The notes beneath the pieces were generated by a model, which saw only the letters and a program-made list of their open reading frames with translations, was not told the origin of the DNA and searched no databases. 64,000 nt of DNA from a virus, in the IMG/VR virus record IMGVR_UViG_3300027719_000021, positions 1 to 64,000 of that record; one strand, written 5' to 3'. A program made the translations under genes and the position numbers. Numbering within the stretch: the first letter of the stretch is position 1; every line of letters begins with the position of its first letter. Below are positions 1 to 6,290 of this stretch, in pieces.

Positions 1-40
1 ATATAATGTAAACTCCCCCCCCCATAAAAATTTTATGTTT

Positions 41-84
41 ATATCAGAGAGGCTAGATTATTTTTTGTTAATATATCAGAGAGG
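41..84. repeat. 12-bp direct repeat near the left edge
   Basis: The 12-mer ATATCAGAGAGG occurs at 41-52 and again at 73-84. The two copies lie just downstream of a run of nine C residues at 15-23. No ORF covers this stretch convincingly. The repeat could be a regulatory site for the first gene or part of an intergenic control region. Its function is unknown. Confidence 0.5.
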
Positions 85-152
85 TGAGACCACCTAAGGA
101 GAGTGCCCCGGTGCTTGAATGAGCGGGAAATATCCCCCCGCCAAGTAAAGTT

Positions 153-389
153 ATGCCAACAAAGAATGATTCACCAAGCAAGTCGACATTCGTCGACAGT
201 ATCGGAACTCTCATCTCTGCACGTCGTGCGTTCCTTGTGGACAAACCACAGGACTACGGCTTCGCATGCGTCCAAATGGACGGTAAACTCGTCTCTGGAA
301 TATGTGACCTTGAATTCATAGGCACACCACGTGGCACACAGGTAGTGGTCACGCAGAAGAAGGGTGAGAAGACATATAGAGTGTGGTAA
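153..389 (+). CDS. hypothetical protein, 78 aa
   Basis: Small soluble protein with no recognised domain. The central and C-terminal parts look beta-rich (a FACVQMDGKLV segment, then GTQVVVTQKKGEKTYRVW at the end). The ATG at 153 is preferred over an overlapping out-of-frame ORF from 103, because this frame has ordinary amino-acid composition and ends inside the loop of an apparent terminator. Codons are rich in C at third positions (TTC, GTC, GAC, CTC), unlike the A/T-ending codons of most plus-strand genes here. This may reflect strong expression or a different origin. Confidence 0.65.
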   Translation: MPTKNDSPSKSTFVDSIGTLISARRAFLVDKPQDYGFACVQMDGKLVSGICDLEFIGTPRGTQVVVTQKKGEKTYRVW

Positions 390-404
390 CACACACTCTT
401 TTTT
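378..404 (+). terminator. intrinsic terminator after the 78-aa gene
   Basis: An 8-bp stem (AGAGTGTG at 378-385 with CACACTCT at 392-399) is followed by a T run to 404. The stop codon of the upstream gene lies in the loop. An outer GACATAT/ATATGTC pairing (371-377 with 409-415) could extend it. Confidence 0.75.
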
Positions 405-446
405 ACCCATATGTCTGGGTAGAAGACCTAAAGGACAATACTAATA

Positions 447-496
447 ATAGCCTAAGTTTGATTAGGTCAAGATATTGATAGTCTTCAATAGGCTAT
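447..496 (+). ncRNA. stem-closed element a (8-bp helix)
   Basis: ATAGCCTA (447-454) is exactly complementary to TAGGCTAT (489-496) and encloses 34 nt. A shorter hairpin, GATAG/CTATC, would compete with it. This is the weakest member of the 447-791 cluster. Confidence 0.3.
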
Positions 497-499
497 CAT

Positions 500-610
500 A
501 ATGTGATGATGACCGTGACATAGTCGGTATGCCAAACCACAAAGGTTGCGTTTATTTGTTTCATAATTAAGTACTGTGGCAAAGAATGTAAGTTACACCA
601 TCATCACATT
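500..610 (+). ncRNA. stem-closed element b (12-bp helix)
   Basis: AATGTGATGATG (500-511) is a perfect complement of CATCATCACATT (599-610) and encloses 87 nt. Immediately inside the helix is an ACCG...CGGT hairpin (512-527) whose ACCGTG and TAGTCGGT flanks recur in element d (729-791). There are no coding signs. An independent small RNA or an RNA control element is possible. Confidence 0.5.
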
Positions 611-656
611 TCCAATTAACTATCACTATTTACTATGGAAACAGATTGAAACATGA

Positions 657-719
657 AAGGGCTATCCAGTTGACCCTCCGCTAAACAAGTCATGCGGTAT
701 ATAAATTCTCAGAGCCCTT
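657..719 (+). ncRNA. stem-closed element c (7-bp helix)
   Basis: AAGGGCT (657-663) pairs with AGCCCTT (713-719) around 49 nt that contain an inner CCGC/GCGG hairpin. At 63 nt it equals element d in length and sits 9 nt upstream of it. Confidence 0.4.
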
Positions 720-728
720 AACACAACT

Positions 729-791
729 TAACAGCGATAACCGTGCGTATAAACTATTAGTCGGTGAAGAGCTTAGCCACTATCGCTGTTA
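729..791 (+). ncRNA. stem-closed element d (11-bp helix)
   Basis: TAACAGCGATA (729-739) is a perfect complement of TATCGCTGTTA (781-791) around 41 nt. The interior begins with ACCGTG and has TAGTCGGT, the same hairpin flanks as element b, which suggests common descent. The next gene starts 38 nt downstream. Confidence 0.5.
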
Positions 792-829
792 TTTACACAA
801 TTAAATCAAACCCATAAAATAATAAAAGG

Positions 830-1138
830 ATGAAAACCAAGACTAACAAATTATTCTGGTATGGATGGAAGGCAGTGCTTGCCATCATACTAACATCAAT
901 TGCAATAGCATTGCTAATGAACTCATGTACATCACAATCAGGCCAACTCATAAATGTATATGAGAAGGTTGTAATACTCGAATCTTCATTTCCAACATAT
1001 TACATGAAGGAATATACTGAAGGATACAAATACAGACTTAAACGGATTGAAAGACAGAACATTACAAGTTATGTTTACAACCCCAATAAATGGACTGTAG
1101 GTGATACCATTCTAATAAGGTTTACTGATTACTATTAA
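830..1138 (+). CDS. small membrane or lipoprotein-like protein, 102 aa
   Basis: The N-terminus is basic (MKTKTNK) and is followed by a hydrophobic segment (about residues 14-31) ending in MNSCTS, which could be a Bacteroidota-type lipobox with Cys as the lipidated residue. The -3 Met makes this uncertain, and a plain N-terminal anchor is the alternative. The rest is a small, probably beta-rich extracytoplasmic domain ending TVGDTILIRFTDYY. It is preceded by AAAAGG close to the ATG. It lies 18 nt upstream of another membrane protein gene, so the two are probably cotranscribed. Function unknown. Confidence 0.75.
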   Translation: MKTKTNKLFWYGWKAVLAIILTSIAIALLMNSCTSQSGQLINVYEKVVILESSFPTYYMKEYTEGYKYRLKRIERQNITSYVYNPNKWTVGDTILIRFTDYY

Positions 1139-1156
1139 TACATAACAAACCCAATC

Positions 1157-1573
1157 ATGACAAGGAAAAAATTCTACAAAAGGTGCACTACAATAGGATT
1201 AATAGCAGTATTAACCCTTATTGCAGGTTGCATGTTGTTAATGTATGCCTCTGGCTCAGACAACAAAACAATGATTTTAATATCATCGTTTATTGTATTT
1301 GCCTCATTATTAACAGGTATAATAACAACAGTACTTAGTTTGGGTAATTATAAACCATCACTACCAAACATGCCATTCCCAATCATTTGTTACCCAAATA
1401 AATATGCTATTGTTCATCTTGAACAAGGCTGGTGGGTAATCAATTATTATGAAACCAAAGAAGAAACCATTGTGGATTATTCTATATACATAACAAATGA
1501 GCATAAACATGTATATGTCTATGAGAAAGTGTATACAAATGAAAAAGGTTATCATAATAAGCGAATATCATGA
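1157..1573 (+). CDS. two-TM membrane protein, 138 aa
   Basis: Two hydrophobic helices (about residues 12-34 and 40-62) with a short connecting loop are followed by a roughly 70-residue soluble C-terminal domain ending in a basic, Tyr-rich tail. Its stop codon overlaps the start of the next small gene in an ATGA arrangement, so translation is probably coupled. No family recognised. Location next to a possible lipoprotein suggests an envelope role in the infected cell, which is inference only. Confidence 0.75.
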   Translation: MTRKKFYKRCTTIGLIAVLTLIAGCMLLMYASGSDNKTMILISSFIVFASLLTGIITTVLSLGNYKPSLPNMPFPIICYPNKYAIVHLEQGWWVINYYETKEETIVDYSIYITNEHKHVYVYEKVYTNEKGYHNKRIS

Positions 1574-1746
1574 GTAGGTATGGTGAGCATACATCTCTCC
1601 AGGCTAAACTTAACATAAAGAATGGCCAGATCGAACAATGGCGTGGTAAGACACCAAAGCCAGCTGAACCAGATAACTGGTTAATCGGGAAAATGAATAT
1701 TAATGATATTAATAAATGTCCAGTAAGGGCAGGAATTAAGTCATAA
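1570..1746 (+). CDS. small hypothetical protein, 58 aa
   Basis: The ORF starts with ATG overlapping the upstream TGA (ATGA) and reads MSRYGEHTSLQ... to GIKS. The composition is polar and soluble, with a Trp-Arg-Gly (WRG) motif near residue 25 and a single Cys near the C-terminus. The translational coupling supports a real gene. Function unknown. Confidence 0.6.
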   Translation: MSRYGEHTSLQAKLNIKNGQIEQWRGKTPKPAEPDNWLIGKMNINDINKCPVRAGIKS

Positions 1747-1758
1747 CAAAGGACATCA

Positions 1759-1831
1759 CATAGGGGAGCATATTCCCGAATACAATTCAAATCTCTGCAA
1801 AGATTAGTTAATAAATCGATGCTCCCCTATG
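1759..1831 (+). ncRNA. stem-closed element e (13-bp helix)
   Basis: CATAGGGGAGCAT (1759-1771) is perfectly complementary to ATGCTCCCCTATG (1819-1831) around 47 nt, with an inner AATCT/AGATT hairpin. A short T run follows (TTTT at 1832-1835), so it may also terminate transcription, although the 47-nt loop is unusual for an intrinsic terminator. Confidence 0.5.
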
Positions 1832-1880
1832 TTTTATTACGCAATTCAAAGAATAATCATATAACAAATAACTATCATCA

Positions 1881-2669
1881 ATGGCAAATGAAATGAAATA
1901 CTACCGTGGCGTTATCGGTGGTAAACCAAAAACCGACACAAATGGCGTAGTCGTAAAAGACGCCAGTGGTAATCCCATTATAGAATTCGTATTTACCTCA
2001 AAGCCACCTGCAGGTTTCACAAACACCAGGTTAATGCAAGGTGGTAAGTTCGTAATTCTCTATCTCACTGAAGATGAGGCTACATCAACCAAATCGAAGA
2101 ACGGTGAAGAGATGATGATCCCATCACCACAGAGACAAGCAAAGGAAGTAACAGTCTTCCAGAACTCATATCCTGTATTATTCCCATTCCTTGAGCAGGC
2201 TATCTTAGATAGCAAATATCATGAGAAGATGGGCGAAGACAAGATAAGACTGACCAAACTACTCATACCAGGCTTGGTTGACACATTCGATGTAGGCTTT
2301 GAGTTCTACAGAATGACAAGGGACGAATCAGGCAAAATGGTTCCGTTCCTCATACCTGAAAAACGTGATCCAGTCACAGGCAAAATCATTAAGAACCAGA
2401 AAGTAAGGGTAAGTGAATTATCCATGTTCTGGTATGGTAATGAAGTCGAAAGAGTCGAGGCACTGAGAAAATCAGCAATTGTGGCTCTTGAAGAGTATGC
2501 TGAAAAGGTGAAACCAGAAGGTGTAAAGTCCAACAGGGACGCTGTCATTGACAGTATAACCGAAGGTGAAGACAATGTTGTCGCTCCAATTGAAGCCGCA
2601 CCAGCACCTGCAGCACAGCCAGTACAGCCTGCCGCTCAAGCCCAGCCAGCAACACCAGTTGTAAGGTAG
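1881..2669 (+). CDS. hypothetical protein with Ala/Pro/Gln-rich tail, 262 aa
   Basis: A soluble N-terminal domain (about 1-215) is followed by an acidic linker (SITEGED) and a low-complexity Ala-Pro-Gln tail (about residues 232-262). The design, a compact domain plus a flexible tail, recalls DNA-binding accessory or scaffold proteins, but no family motif is visible and no function is claimed. Codon use is richer in G and C at third positions than in most neighbours, as expected of an abundant product. It is followed by a very stable UUCG hairpin, so it ends its transcript. Confidence 0.8.
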   Translation: MANEMKYYRGVIGGKPKTDTNGVVVKDASGNPIIEFVFTSKPPAGFTNTRLMQGGKFVILYLTEDEATSTKSKNGEEMMIPSPQRQAKEVTVFQNSYPVLFPFLEQAILDSKYHEKMGEDKIRLTKLLIPGLVDTFDVGFEFYRMTRDESGKMVPFLIPEKRDPVTGKIIKNQKVRVSELSMFWYGNEVERVEALRKSAIVALEEYAEKVKPEGVKSNRDAVIDSITEGEDNVVAPIEAAPAPAAQPVQPAAQAQPATPVVR

Positions 2670-2701
2670 ACAAACCAGAGCAAGTATGAATAAGTCACGC
2701 A

Positions 2702-2725
2702 AAGGGGTATCTTCGGATACCCCTT
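2702..2725 (+). terminator. UUCG-capped hairpin after the 262-aa gene
   Basis: A 10-bp perfect stem (AAGGGGTATC at 2702-2711 with GATACCCCTT at 2716-2725) is closed by the extra-stable tetraloop c(UUCG)g. The following sequence is TTATTATAAATT rather than a pure T tract, so it may act as a terminator, a 3'-end stabiliser, or both. Confidence 0.7.
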
Positions 2726-2810
2726 ATTATAAATTAGGGGGTGATAATCAAAGTTAGTATTAGGTACAGCCGTTTTGCGGATAAGGGTCAATACCTTCCC
2801 CCCACCTAAC

Positions 2811-2888
2811 GAAATGTATGCTCAATGGTTAAGTGAATTAACTGTTTGGCATAACGTTGTTTTTATATAACCAACGAGCGTACATTTC
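2811..2888 (+). ncRNA. stem-closed element f (13-bp helix, three-way fold)
   Basis: GAAATGTATGCTC (2811-2823) pairs with GAGCGTACATTTC (2876-2888), 13 bp with one G-U. Inside are GTTAA/TTAAC and GTTG/CAAC hairpins, giving a possible three-way junction of 78 nt, about tRNA size but without tRNA motifs. Confidence 0.5.
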
Positions 2889-3043
2889 AATCCATATTTT
2901 TTTATTATCTATAAGGATATTATACCTTATTTGAAGGCATTGTGTAATTGCTATTTTATTGGGTTTATCGTAGTTATACTTTGCCTTTTGTTTTGAATGT
3001 GTTATTTAATCAAAATATAAACCATTTATTAACAAAATCAATT

Positions 3044-3235
3044 ATGACCAAACAAAATCTTGAGAAACTGACCAAAGCCGACCTTATGGTATTGGCTAAC
3101 ACAGAGTACAAAGATGTCAAACTCAGCCCCAAAATGCTGAAAGCAGACATGATTGATGCTATTCAGAATGGCACCAAGCGTACCAAGACAACATCATCTG
3201 TTTCGCCGCAGCCAAGGGAAAAAGCCAGATACTAG
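3044..3235 (+). CDS. small SAP/HeH-like protein, 63 aa
   Basis: The segment LEKLTKADLMVLANTE followed by KMLKADMIDAIQ has the helix-extension-helix pattern of SAP/HeH/Rho-N type nucleic-acid-binding modules. The remainder is a short basic, Ser/Thr-rich tail. The ATG at 3044 is chosen because the upstream in-frame extension is a hydrophobic, leader-like stretch with no homology signal. It lies 6 nt before the amidoligase gene, so the two probably share a transcript. The fold is inferred from the pattern only; DNA or RNA binding is plausible. Confidence 0.7.
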   Translation: MTKQNLEKLTKADLMVLANTEYKDVKLSPKMLKADMIDAIQNGTKRTKTTSSVSPQPREKARY

Positions 3236-3241
3236 CAATAT

Positions 3242-4198
3242 ATGGCATCGTTGAATCAAAGGATTAAGGGTGCAGTATTAACTGCCCCTTACCTTTTACA
3301 CAAAATCCAATCGCAAAGCTCAACTAATCAGCATATATTTAATGCTGCTGTTAAGCGTTTGCTTCCACATAGAACATCTATGGAAATCGAACACATGCCA
3401 ATTGAGTTAGATTTATTTAACAGTAAAATTAATATACTTAAGTTAAATAATAAATACAATGATATATATGAATTTGATTTAAATGGTAATATCTTTAGTA
3501 AATTACACGCCATTGATGAATCAAAAATATCTATACACAATTGGCAATATTTAGAACCAACATATAATATATTAAATGTATTAAAAGAACATACATCACT
3601 TGATGACAATGGTTCTTTACATATACATGTAAACTTACATGCTTGGTACAAATGTATAGGTTTAAATGATATACAAAAATATCACAGAGCATTAGGCTAT
3701 AAAATATTAACCCATTCAGGTTCTGATGAAGTTTGCTATTTCCTAAAATATATACTTGATAAATTAGGAAAATTGTTTAGCATTACTTTAAATGAAAGTA
3801 CATTTGATTATTCTATTGGTTATTTAAAAGGAATTAGTGAATTTGAGTCTGGTAAAGGAAATAAGAGAGCAATAGGTTTTCTTAATGATGATTTAGACAA
3901 TATTATTGAAAAAACAAGGTATTATAATGAATATATGACATACTTAAGAAAAATGAGTGGTCAAGGTGATAATCATCAACAAAGGAAAAAGAAAGGAATA
4001 CCTGAATCATCGTGGAAACTAAATTGGATTAACATGAGAAATGATCCAACTACTATTGAATACAGAACAGGACCATGTACATTTGATTACAGTGAAATAA
4101 TAAATTACTGTATTGAGTGTAATAGAATAACAAAGGAATTTTTAAATTTTATTGACTATATTGGTGAGAGGACTGAACGGACTGCAGTATTACCGTAA
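3242..4198 (+). CDS. putative amidoligase (glutamine synthetase-like fold), 318 aa
   Basis: It resembles the amidoligase family (Amidoligase_2). There is an acidic MEIEHMP motif at residues 47-53, HIHVNLH at 127-133, and NWINMRN...TIEYRTG at about 261-277, followed by a helix, the order seen in these ATP-dependent amide-bond-forming enzymes. The insert at 200-250 is basic and low in complexity. Family members join amino groups to carboxylates in peptide or metabolite modification and often sit beside a glutamine amidotransferase. None is present here, so it acts alone or with host partners. Codon use is AT-rich. The substrate is unknown, and I rate the family call moderate to good. Confidence 0.65.
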   Translation: MASLNQRIKGAVLTAPYLLHKIQSQSSTNQHIFNAAVKRLLPHRTSMEIEHMPIELDLFNSKINILKLNNKYNDIYEFDLNGNIFSKLHAIDESKISIHNWQYLEPTYNILNVLKEHTSLDDNGSLHIHVNLHAWYKCIGLNDIQKYHRALGYKILTHSGSDEVCYFLKYILDKLGKLFSITLNESTFDYSIGYLKGISEFESGKGNKRAIGFLNDDLDNIIEKTRYYNEYMTYLRKMSGQGDNHQQRKKKGIPESSWKLNWINMRNDPTTIEYRTGPCTFDYSEIINYCIECNRITKEFLNFIDYIGERTERTAVLP

Positions 4199-4513
4199 CT
4201 TATTGTAAATCGAGATAACACAATAAGTAGTATTATCGCTAAATTACATATAGTATAGGCTAACGTGGCCTATTCTTCATAGACTACTTCAGTTATGATA
4301 ATGCTAGCATAACTTAATATGAAGTATAGAAGAGAAGTATATATATAGATAAATGATGTACATATACAGGTGATGCTGGTTGATACATATATTTTATTTG
4401 TGTAGTAGCATTGCATAAATAATACAAATCGCAATGTCGATGAAAAGTCTAGAGCTCAAAGGCGATTGCAAATTTGAAAATATGATTCTCGATAGTATTG
4501 ATAATTAAGGAAC
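4199..4513 (+). other. 315-nt structured non-coding stretch
   Basis: No ORF is supportable. A hairpin of 9 bp spans 4198-4228 (ACTTATTGT with ACAATAAGT) right at the amidoligase stop. Element g (4229-4305) follows. Further on, AAAT-GCAAT (about 4425) can pair imperfectly with ATTGC-AATTT (about 4470). The tRNA-like gene begins at 4514. Confidence 0.5.
4229..4305 (+). ncRNA. stem-closed element g (9-bp helix) with a competing hairpin
   Basis: AGTATTATC (4229-4237) pairs with GATAATGCT (4297-4305), one G-U, around an inner TAGGC/GCCTA hairpin. The competing hairpin AGTTATG (4291-4297) with CATAACT (4308-4314) spans the 3' arm, so the two folds are mutually exclusive. Confidence 0.4.
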
Positions 4514-4608
4514 TCCTCTATAATTTAGTGGTTAGAATATATTTGAATATTTATGCCGAAGAAGTATAAAGAAACAAATAGACGTTGGTTCGAATCCAAC
4601 TTGAGGAA
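4514..4608 (+). tRNA. tRNA-like gene with an expanded anticodon region
   Basis: A perfect T arm is present (GTTGG, loop TTCGAAT, CCAAC at 4584-4600), with a 7-nt acceptor pairing (TCCTCTA 4514-4520 with TTGAGGA 4601-4607, one mismatch) and a D arm ATTT/GAAT with AGTGGTTA loop. Between D and T arms, however, there are 45 nt instead of about 22. A 6-bp helix TATTTG (4540-4545) with CAAATA (4575-4580) stands where the anticodon stem should be, but it encloses 29 nt and position 33 is not a clear U. It could be an intron-bearing, long-variable-arm or decayed tRNA. I assign no anticodon. Confidence 0.5.
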
Positions 4609-4623
4609 CAAATTCAAATCAAA

Positions 4624-4860
4624 ATGAGTAAACCTACAAAAAAACAAAAGGAATTTCTTGAAATAATCAGAGAAGAACTCAGATTTATGAAAGAAGATTG
4701 TAATAATATCAATACTCTTGAAATACCAGAGGAAATTGACAGAGTTACAAAGAAACTAATGGATGGTACTATGGAACCTAAAATAGAACCAAGACATGCT
4801 GATCGTTTGAACGATATATTGTATGAAATTGTTACACTAACAAGGGACCTTGAAAGATGA
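4624..4860 (+). CDS. hypothetical helical protein, 78 aa
   Basis: Highly charged and probably all-helical (KKQKEFLEIIREELRFMKED, then two further helices). The frame stays open back into the tRNA-like gene, but ATG 4624, preceded by A-rich sequence, is the sensible start. Its stop overlaps the start of a small membrane protein (ATGA). No family recognised. Confidence 0.7.
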   Translation: MSKPTKKQKEFLEIIREELRFMKEDCNNINTLEIPEEIDRVTKKLMDGTMEPKIEPRHADRLNDILYEIVTLTRDLER

Positions 4861-5033
4861 AAACATTTTTTATTATAATGTTAATCATGTTAGGCACAAT
4901 TGGCTTAATATTAAGTGCTATCAGATGGGAAAATTCTCCATATAATAGTGGAGAAGAATTCATATTCAAAGCTCTGTGTAATATAATATGCGGTATATTT
5001 TATTTACTTGCAGGTATATTAACACAGATTTGA
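4857..5033 (+). CDS. small two-TM protein, 58 aa
   Basis: Starts with ATG overlapping the previous TGA. Two hydrophobic helices (about residues 3-22 and 40-56) flank a short acidic loop with WENSPYNSGEE. It is one of several very short membrane proteins in this island and is translationally coupled to its neighbour. Function unknown. Confidence 0.6.
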   Translation: MKTFFIIMLIMLGTIGLILSAIRWENSPYNSGEEFIFKALCNIICGIFYLLAGILTQI

Positions 5034-5041
5034 TAATATGA

Positions 5042-5367
5042 GGGGGTGACCTGGTTTTGACAGCAGTGTAAACATATCTATTGCAATGGCTAGAGCTTAA
5101 TTAGCATAAAATAGGCACAACAAATAAGCGACGATACAACAATTGTTCGCATGTATAGTGAACTCAGACTGAGCGCATAATACATCTGGTAGTCACACTA
5201 GCCATGGAACATAAATGTGACAACAGATTTAGTTATTAGATTAAATAACTTGGTGGAGCTGGTATTTTACCAGTACGTCCCAGTTGTCTGTTCACAACAG
5301 AATATCATTGTAGTATATAGGTATTAGTAGTATTGTCTGGACGCGGGTTCGACTCCCGTCACCTCCA
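5042..5367 (+). ncRNA. ssrA: tmRNA (phage-encoded)
   Basis: The 5' end GGGGGTGACC...TTTTGACAGC and the 3' end TGGACGCGGGTTCGACTCCC with CACCTCC form the tRNA-like domain: a 7-bp acceptor (GGGGGTG with CACCTCC, one G-U) and a canonical T arm. Both ends resemble Bacteroides tmRNA. The 326-nt length and a hairpin-rich middle suit pseudoknots. CCA is not encoded. A candidate tag frame resumes at GCA 5115-5117 and runs 21 codons to TAA 5178-5180, ending LRLSA. A second frame resuming at GGC (5114) and ending at TAG is possible, so the tag is tentative. The product would rescue stalled ribosomes during infection. Confidence 0.88.
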
Positions 5368-5378
5368 CAATTAAACAT

Positions 5379-5447
5379 AACGAATGTGTCTATGCCAATG
5401 AATACGGGTACCAGTTTAAAGGATTTGGCGAACCTGACACATTCGTT
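5379..5447 (+). ncRNA. stem-closed element h (12-bp helix)
   Basis: AACGAATGTGTC (5379-5390) is a perfect complement of GACACATTCGTT (5436-5447) around 45 nt, which carry an inner GCCAA/TTGGC pairing. It begins 11 nt after the tmRNA 3' end and ends 14 nt before the next gene. Confidence 0.5.
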
Positions 5448-5461
5448 TATAACAAATTAAT

Positions 5462-5701
5462 ATGGCTATAGGTAATAACAAAGTAACAGTACAACAAATT
5501 AGATCTTTATGCTTAGAAGCCCATAAAAATACAATAGAAGCTGTATCTAATGAAATGATACAAAATGCTAAAAGAGGAGTACCATATATAAATTTACCAA
5601 CTAGTATTCCACAAACAGTGTTAGGTTATTTTGCAGAGCAAGGCTTTAATGTAATACAAATGGACTTTATAGGCTATAGATGGTTTAGAGTATCACTTTA
5701 A
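5462..5701 (+). CDS. hypothetical protein, 79 aa
   Basis: Small alpha/beta protein: an N-terminal helix (VQQIRSLCLEAHKNTIEAV) and a C-terminal strand-rich half ending GYRWFRVSL. It lies 4 nt upstream of the sigma-factor gene and is probably cotranscribed with it. No family recognised. A regulatory partner of the sigma factor is conceivable from position only. Confidence 0.7.
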   Translation: MAIGNNKVTVQQIRSLCLEAHKNTIEAVSNEMIQNAKRGVPYINLPTSIPQTVLGYFAEQGFNVIQMDFIGYRWFRVSL

Positions 5702-5705
5702 AAAC

Positions 5706-6290
5706 ATGAGTATGGAGAATTATAAAACAGATGCCGATTTGGTTAAACTTACTCTCAATGGTGATAATAATGCATTTGGTATACTTGTTAATAGGTATAA
5801 AACAGCATTATATTGGGTTATATACAAAATTGTAAGTAATCCTGTTGATGCAGAAGATATAACTATAGAAGTATTAACAAAAGCATATCATAATTTAGCA
5901 TCTTATTCTCCTACTCATGCTTTTAGCACATGGTTACATACCATTGGTAGAAACAAGGCTATTGATTTTGTAAGGTTGCGTAATAAACAACCACAAGTAT
6001 TAAATAATCCTGTTTCTACTGAGGAAGATATCATGACACCCTCTATATCTACAGATTTATCTGCAGAAGATAGTATGATACGTGAAGAAGTAAGTAATGC
6101 TGTTATGATTACACTTAATGATTTAAAGCCATTTCATAGACTATTAATAGAAATGAAATACTTTAAGGATATGAGCTATGAAGAAATAGCCAATGAACTA
6201 AAAAAACCAATAGGTACAATTAAAACTGGTTTATTCAGAGCTAAGAAACATTTATATCATTTAATGAAACATAATAAAAACTTAACTTAA
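5706..6290 (+). CDS. ECF-type RNA polymerase sigma factor, 194 aa
   Basis: Two-domain sigma-70 family protein of ECF size. Region 2 spans about 10-90, with DAEDITIEVLTKAYHNL and the region 2.3/2.4 segment FSTWLHTIGRNKAIDFVR. Region 4 is a helix-turn-helix at about 137-190 (KYFKDMSYEEIANELKKPIGTIKTGLFRAKKHL). It would bind host core RNA polymerase and direct it to phage promoters. There is no region 1.1 or 3. The start could also be ATG 5712. Its stop overlaps the next ATG (TAATG). Phage ECF sigma factors are uncommon, and here one coexists with a virion-type RNA polymerase. Confidence 0.88.
   Translation: MSMENYKTDADLVKLTLNGDNNAFGILVNRYKTALYWVIYKIVSNPVDAEDITIEVLTKAYHNLASYSPTHAFSTWLHTIGRNKAIDFVRLRNKQPQVLNNPVSTEEDIMTPSISTDLSAEDSMIREEVSNAVMITLNDLKPFHRLLIEMKYFKDMSYEEIANELKKPIGTIKTGLFRAKKHLYHLMKHNKNLT

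Larger units (their letters stand above)
390..829 (+). other. 440-nt non-coding stretch with tandem structured elements
   Basis: No ORF is supportable here. The stretch holds four consecutive inverted-repeat-bounded elements (447-496, 500-610, 657-719, 729-791), listed separately. In the upstream part, competing pairings are possible: GACCTAA 425-431 with TTAGGTC 462-468, and GAAGAC 422-427 with GTCTTC 481-486. Confidence 0.6.
2670..3043 (+). other. 374-nt intergenic stretch
   Basis: The stretch holds the UUCG hairpin at 2702-2725. A G-rich/C-rich pair (TTAGGGGG near 2735 with CCCCCCACCTAA near 2800) could close another fold. Element f lies at 2811-2888, and about 150 nt of AT-rich leader precede the SAP-like gene. 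TACTTTG at about 2976 resembles a Bacteroidota -7 box but is only suggestive. Upstream in-frame codons from 2948 encode a hydrophobic leader I consider non-coding. Confidence 0.45.

Noticed and set aside
103-321. 72-aa ORF overlapping the first gene
   Set aside because: Out of frame with the better ORF at 153-389; composition is atypical and its end has no terminator or gene junction.
1482-1790. Minus-strand 102-aa ORF across the 58-aa gene and element e
   Set aside because: Antisense to two plus-strand coupled genes and to a perfect inverted repeat; Cys/Leu-rich composition typical of a shadow frame.
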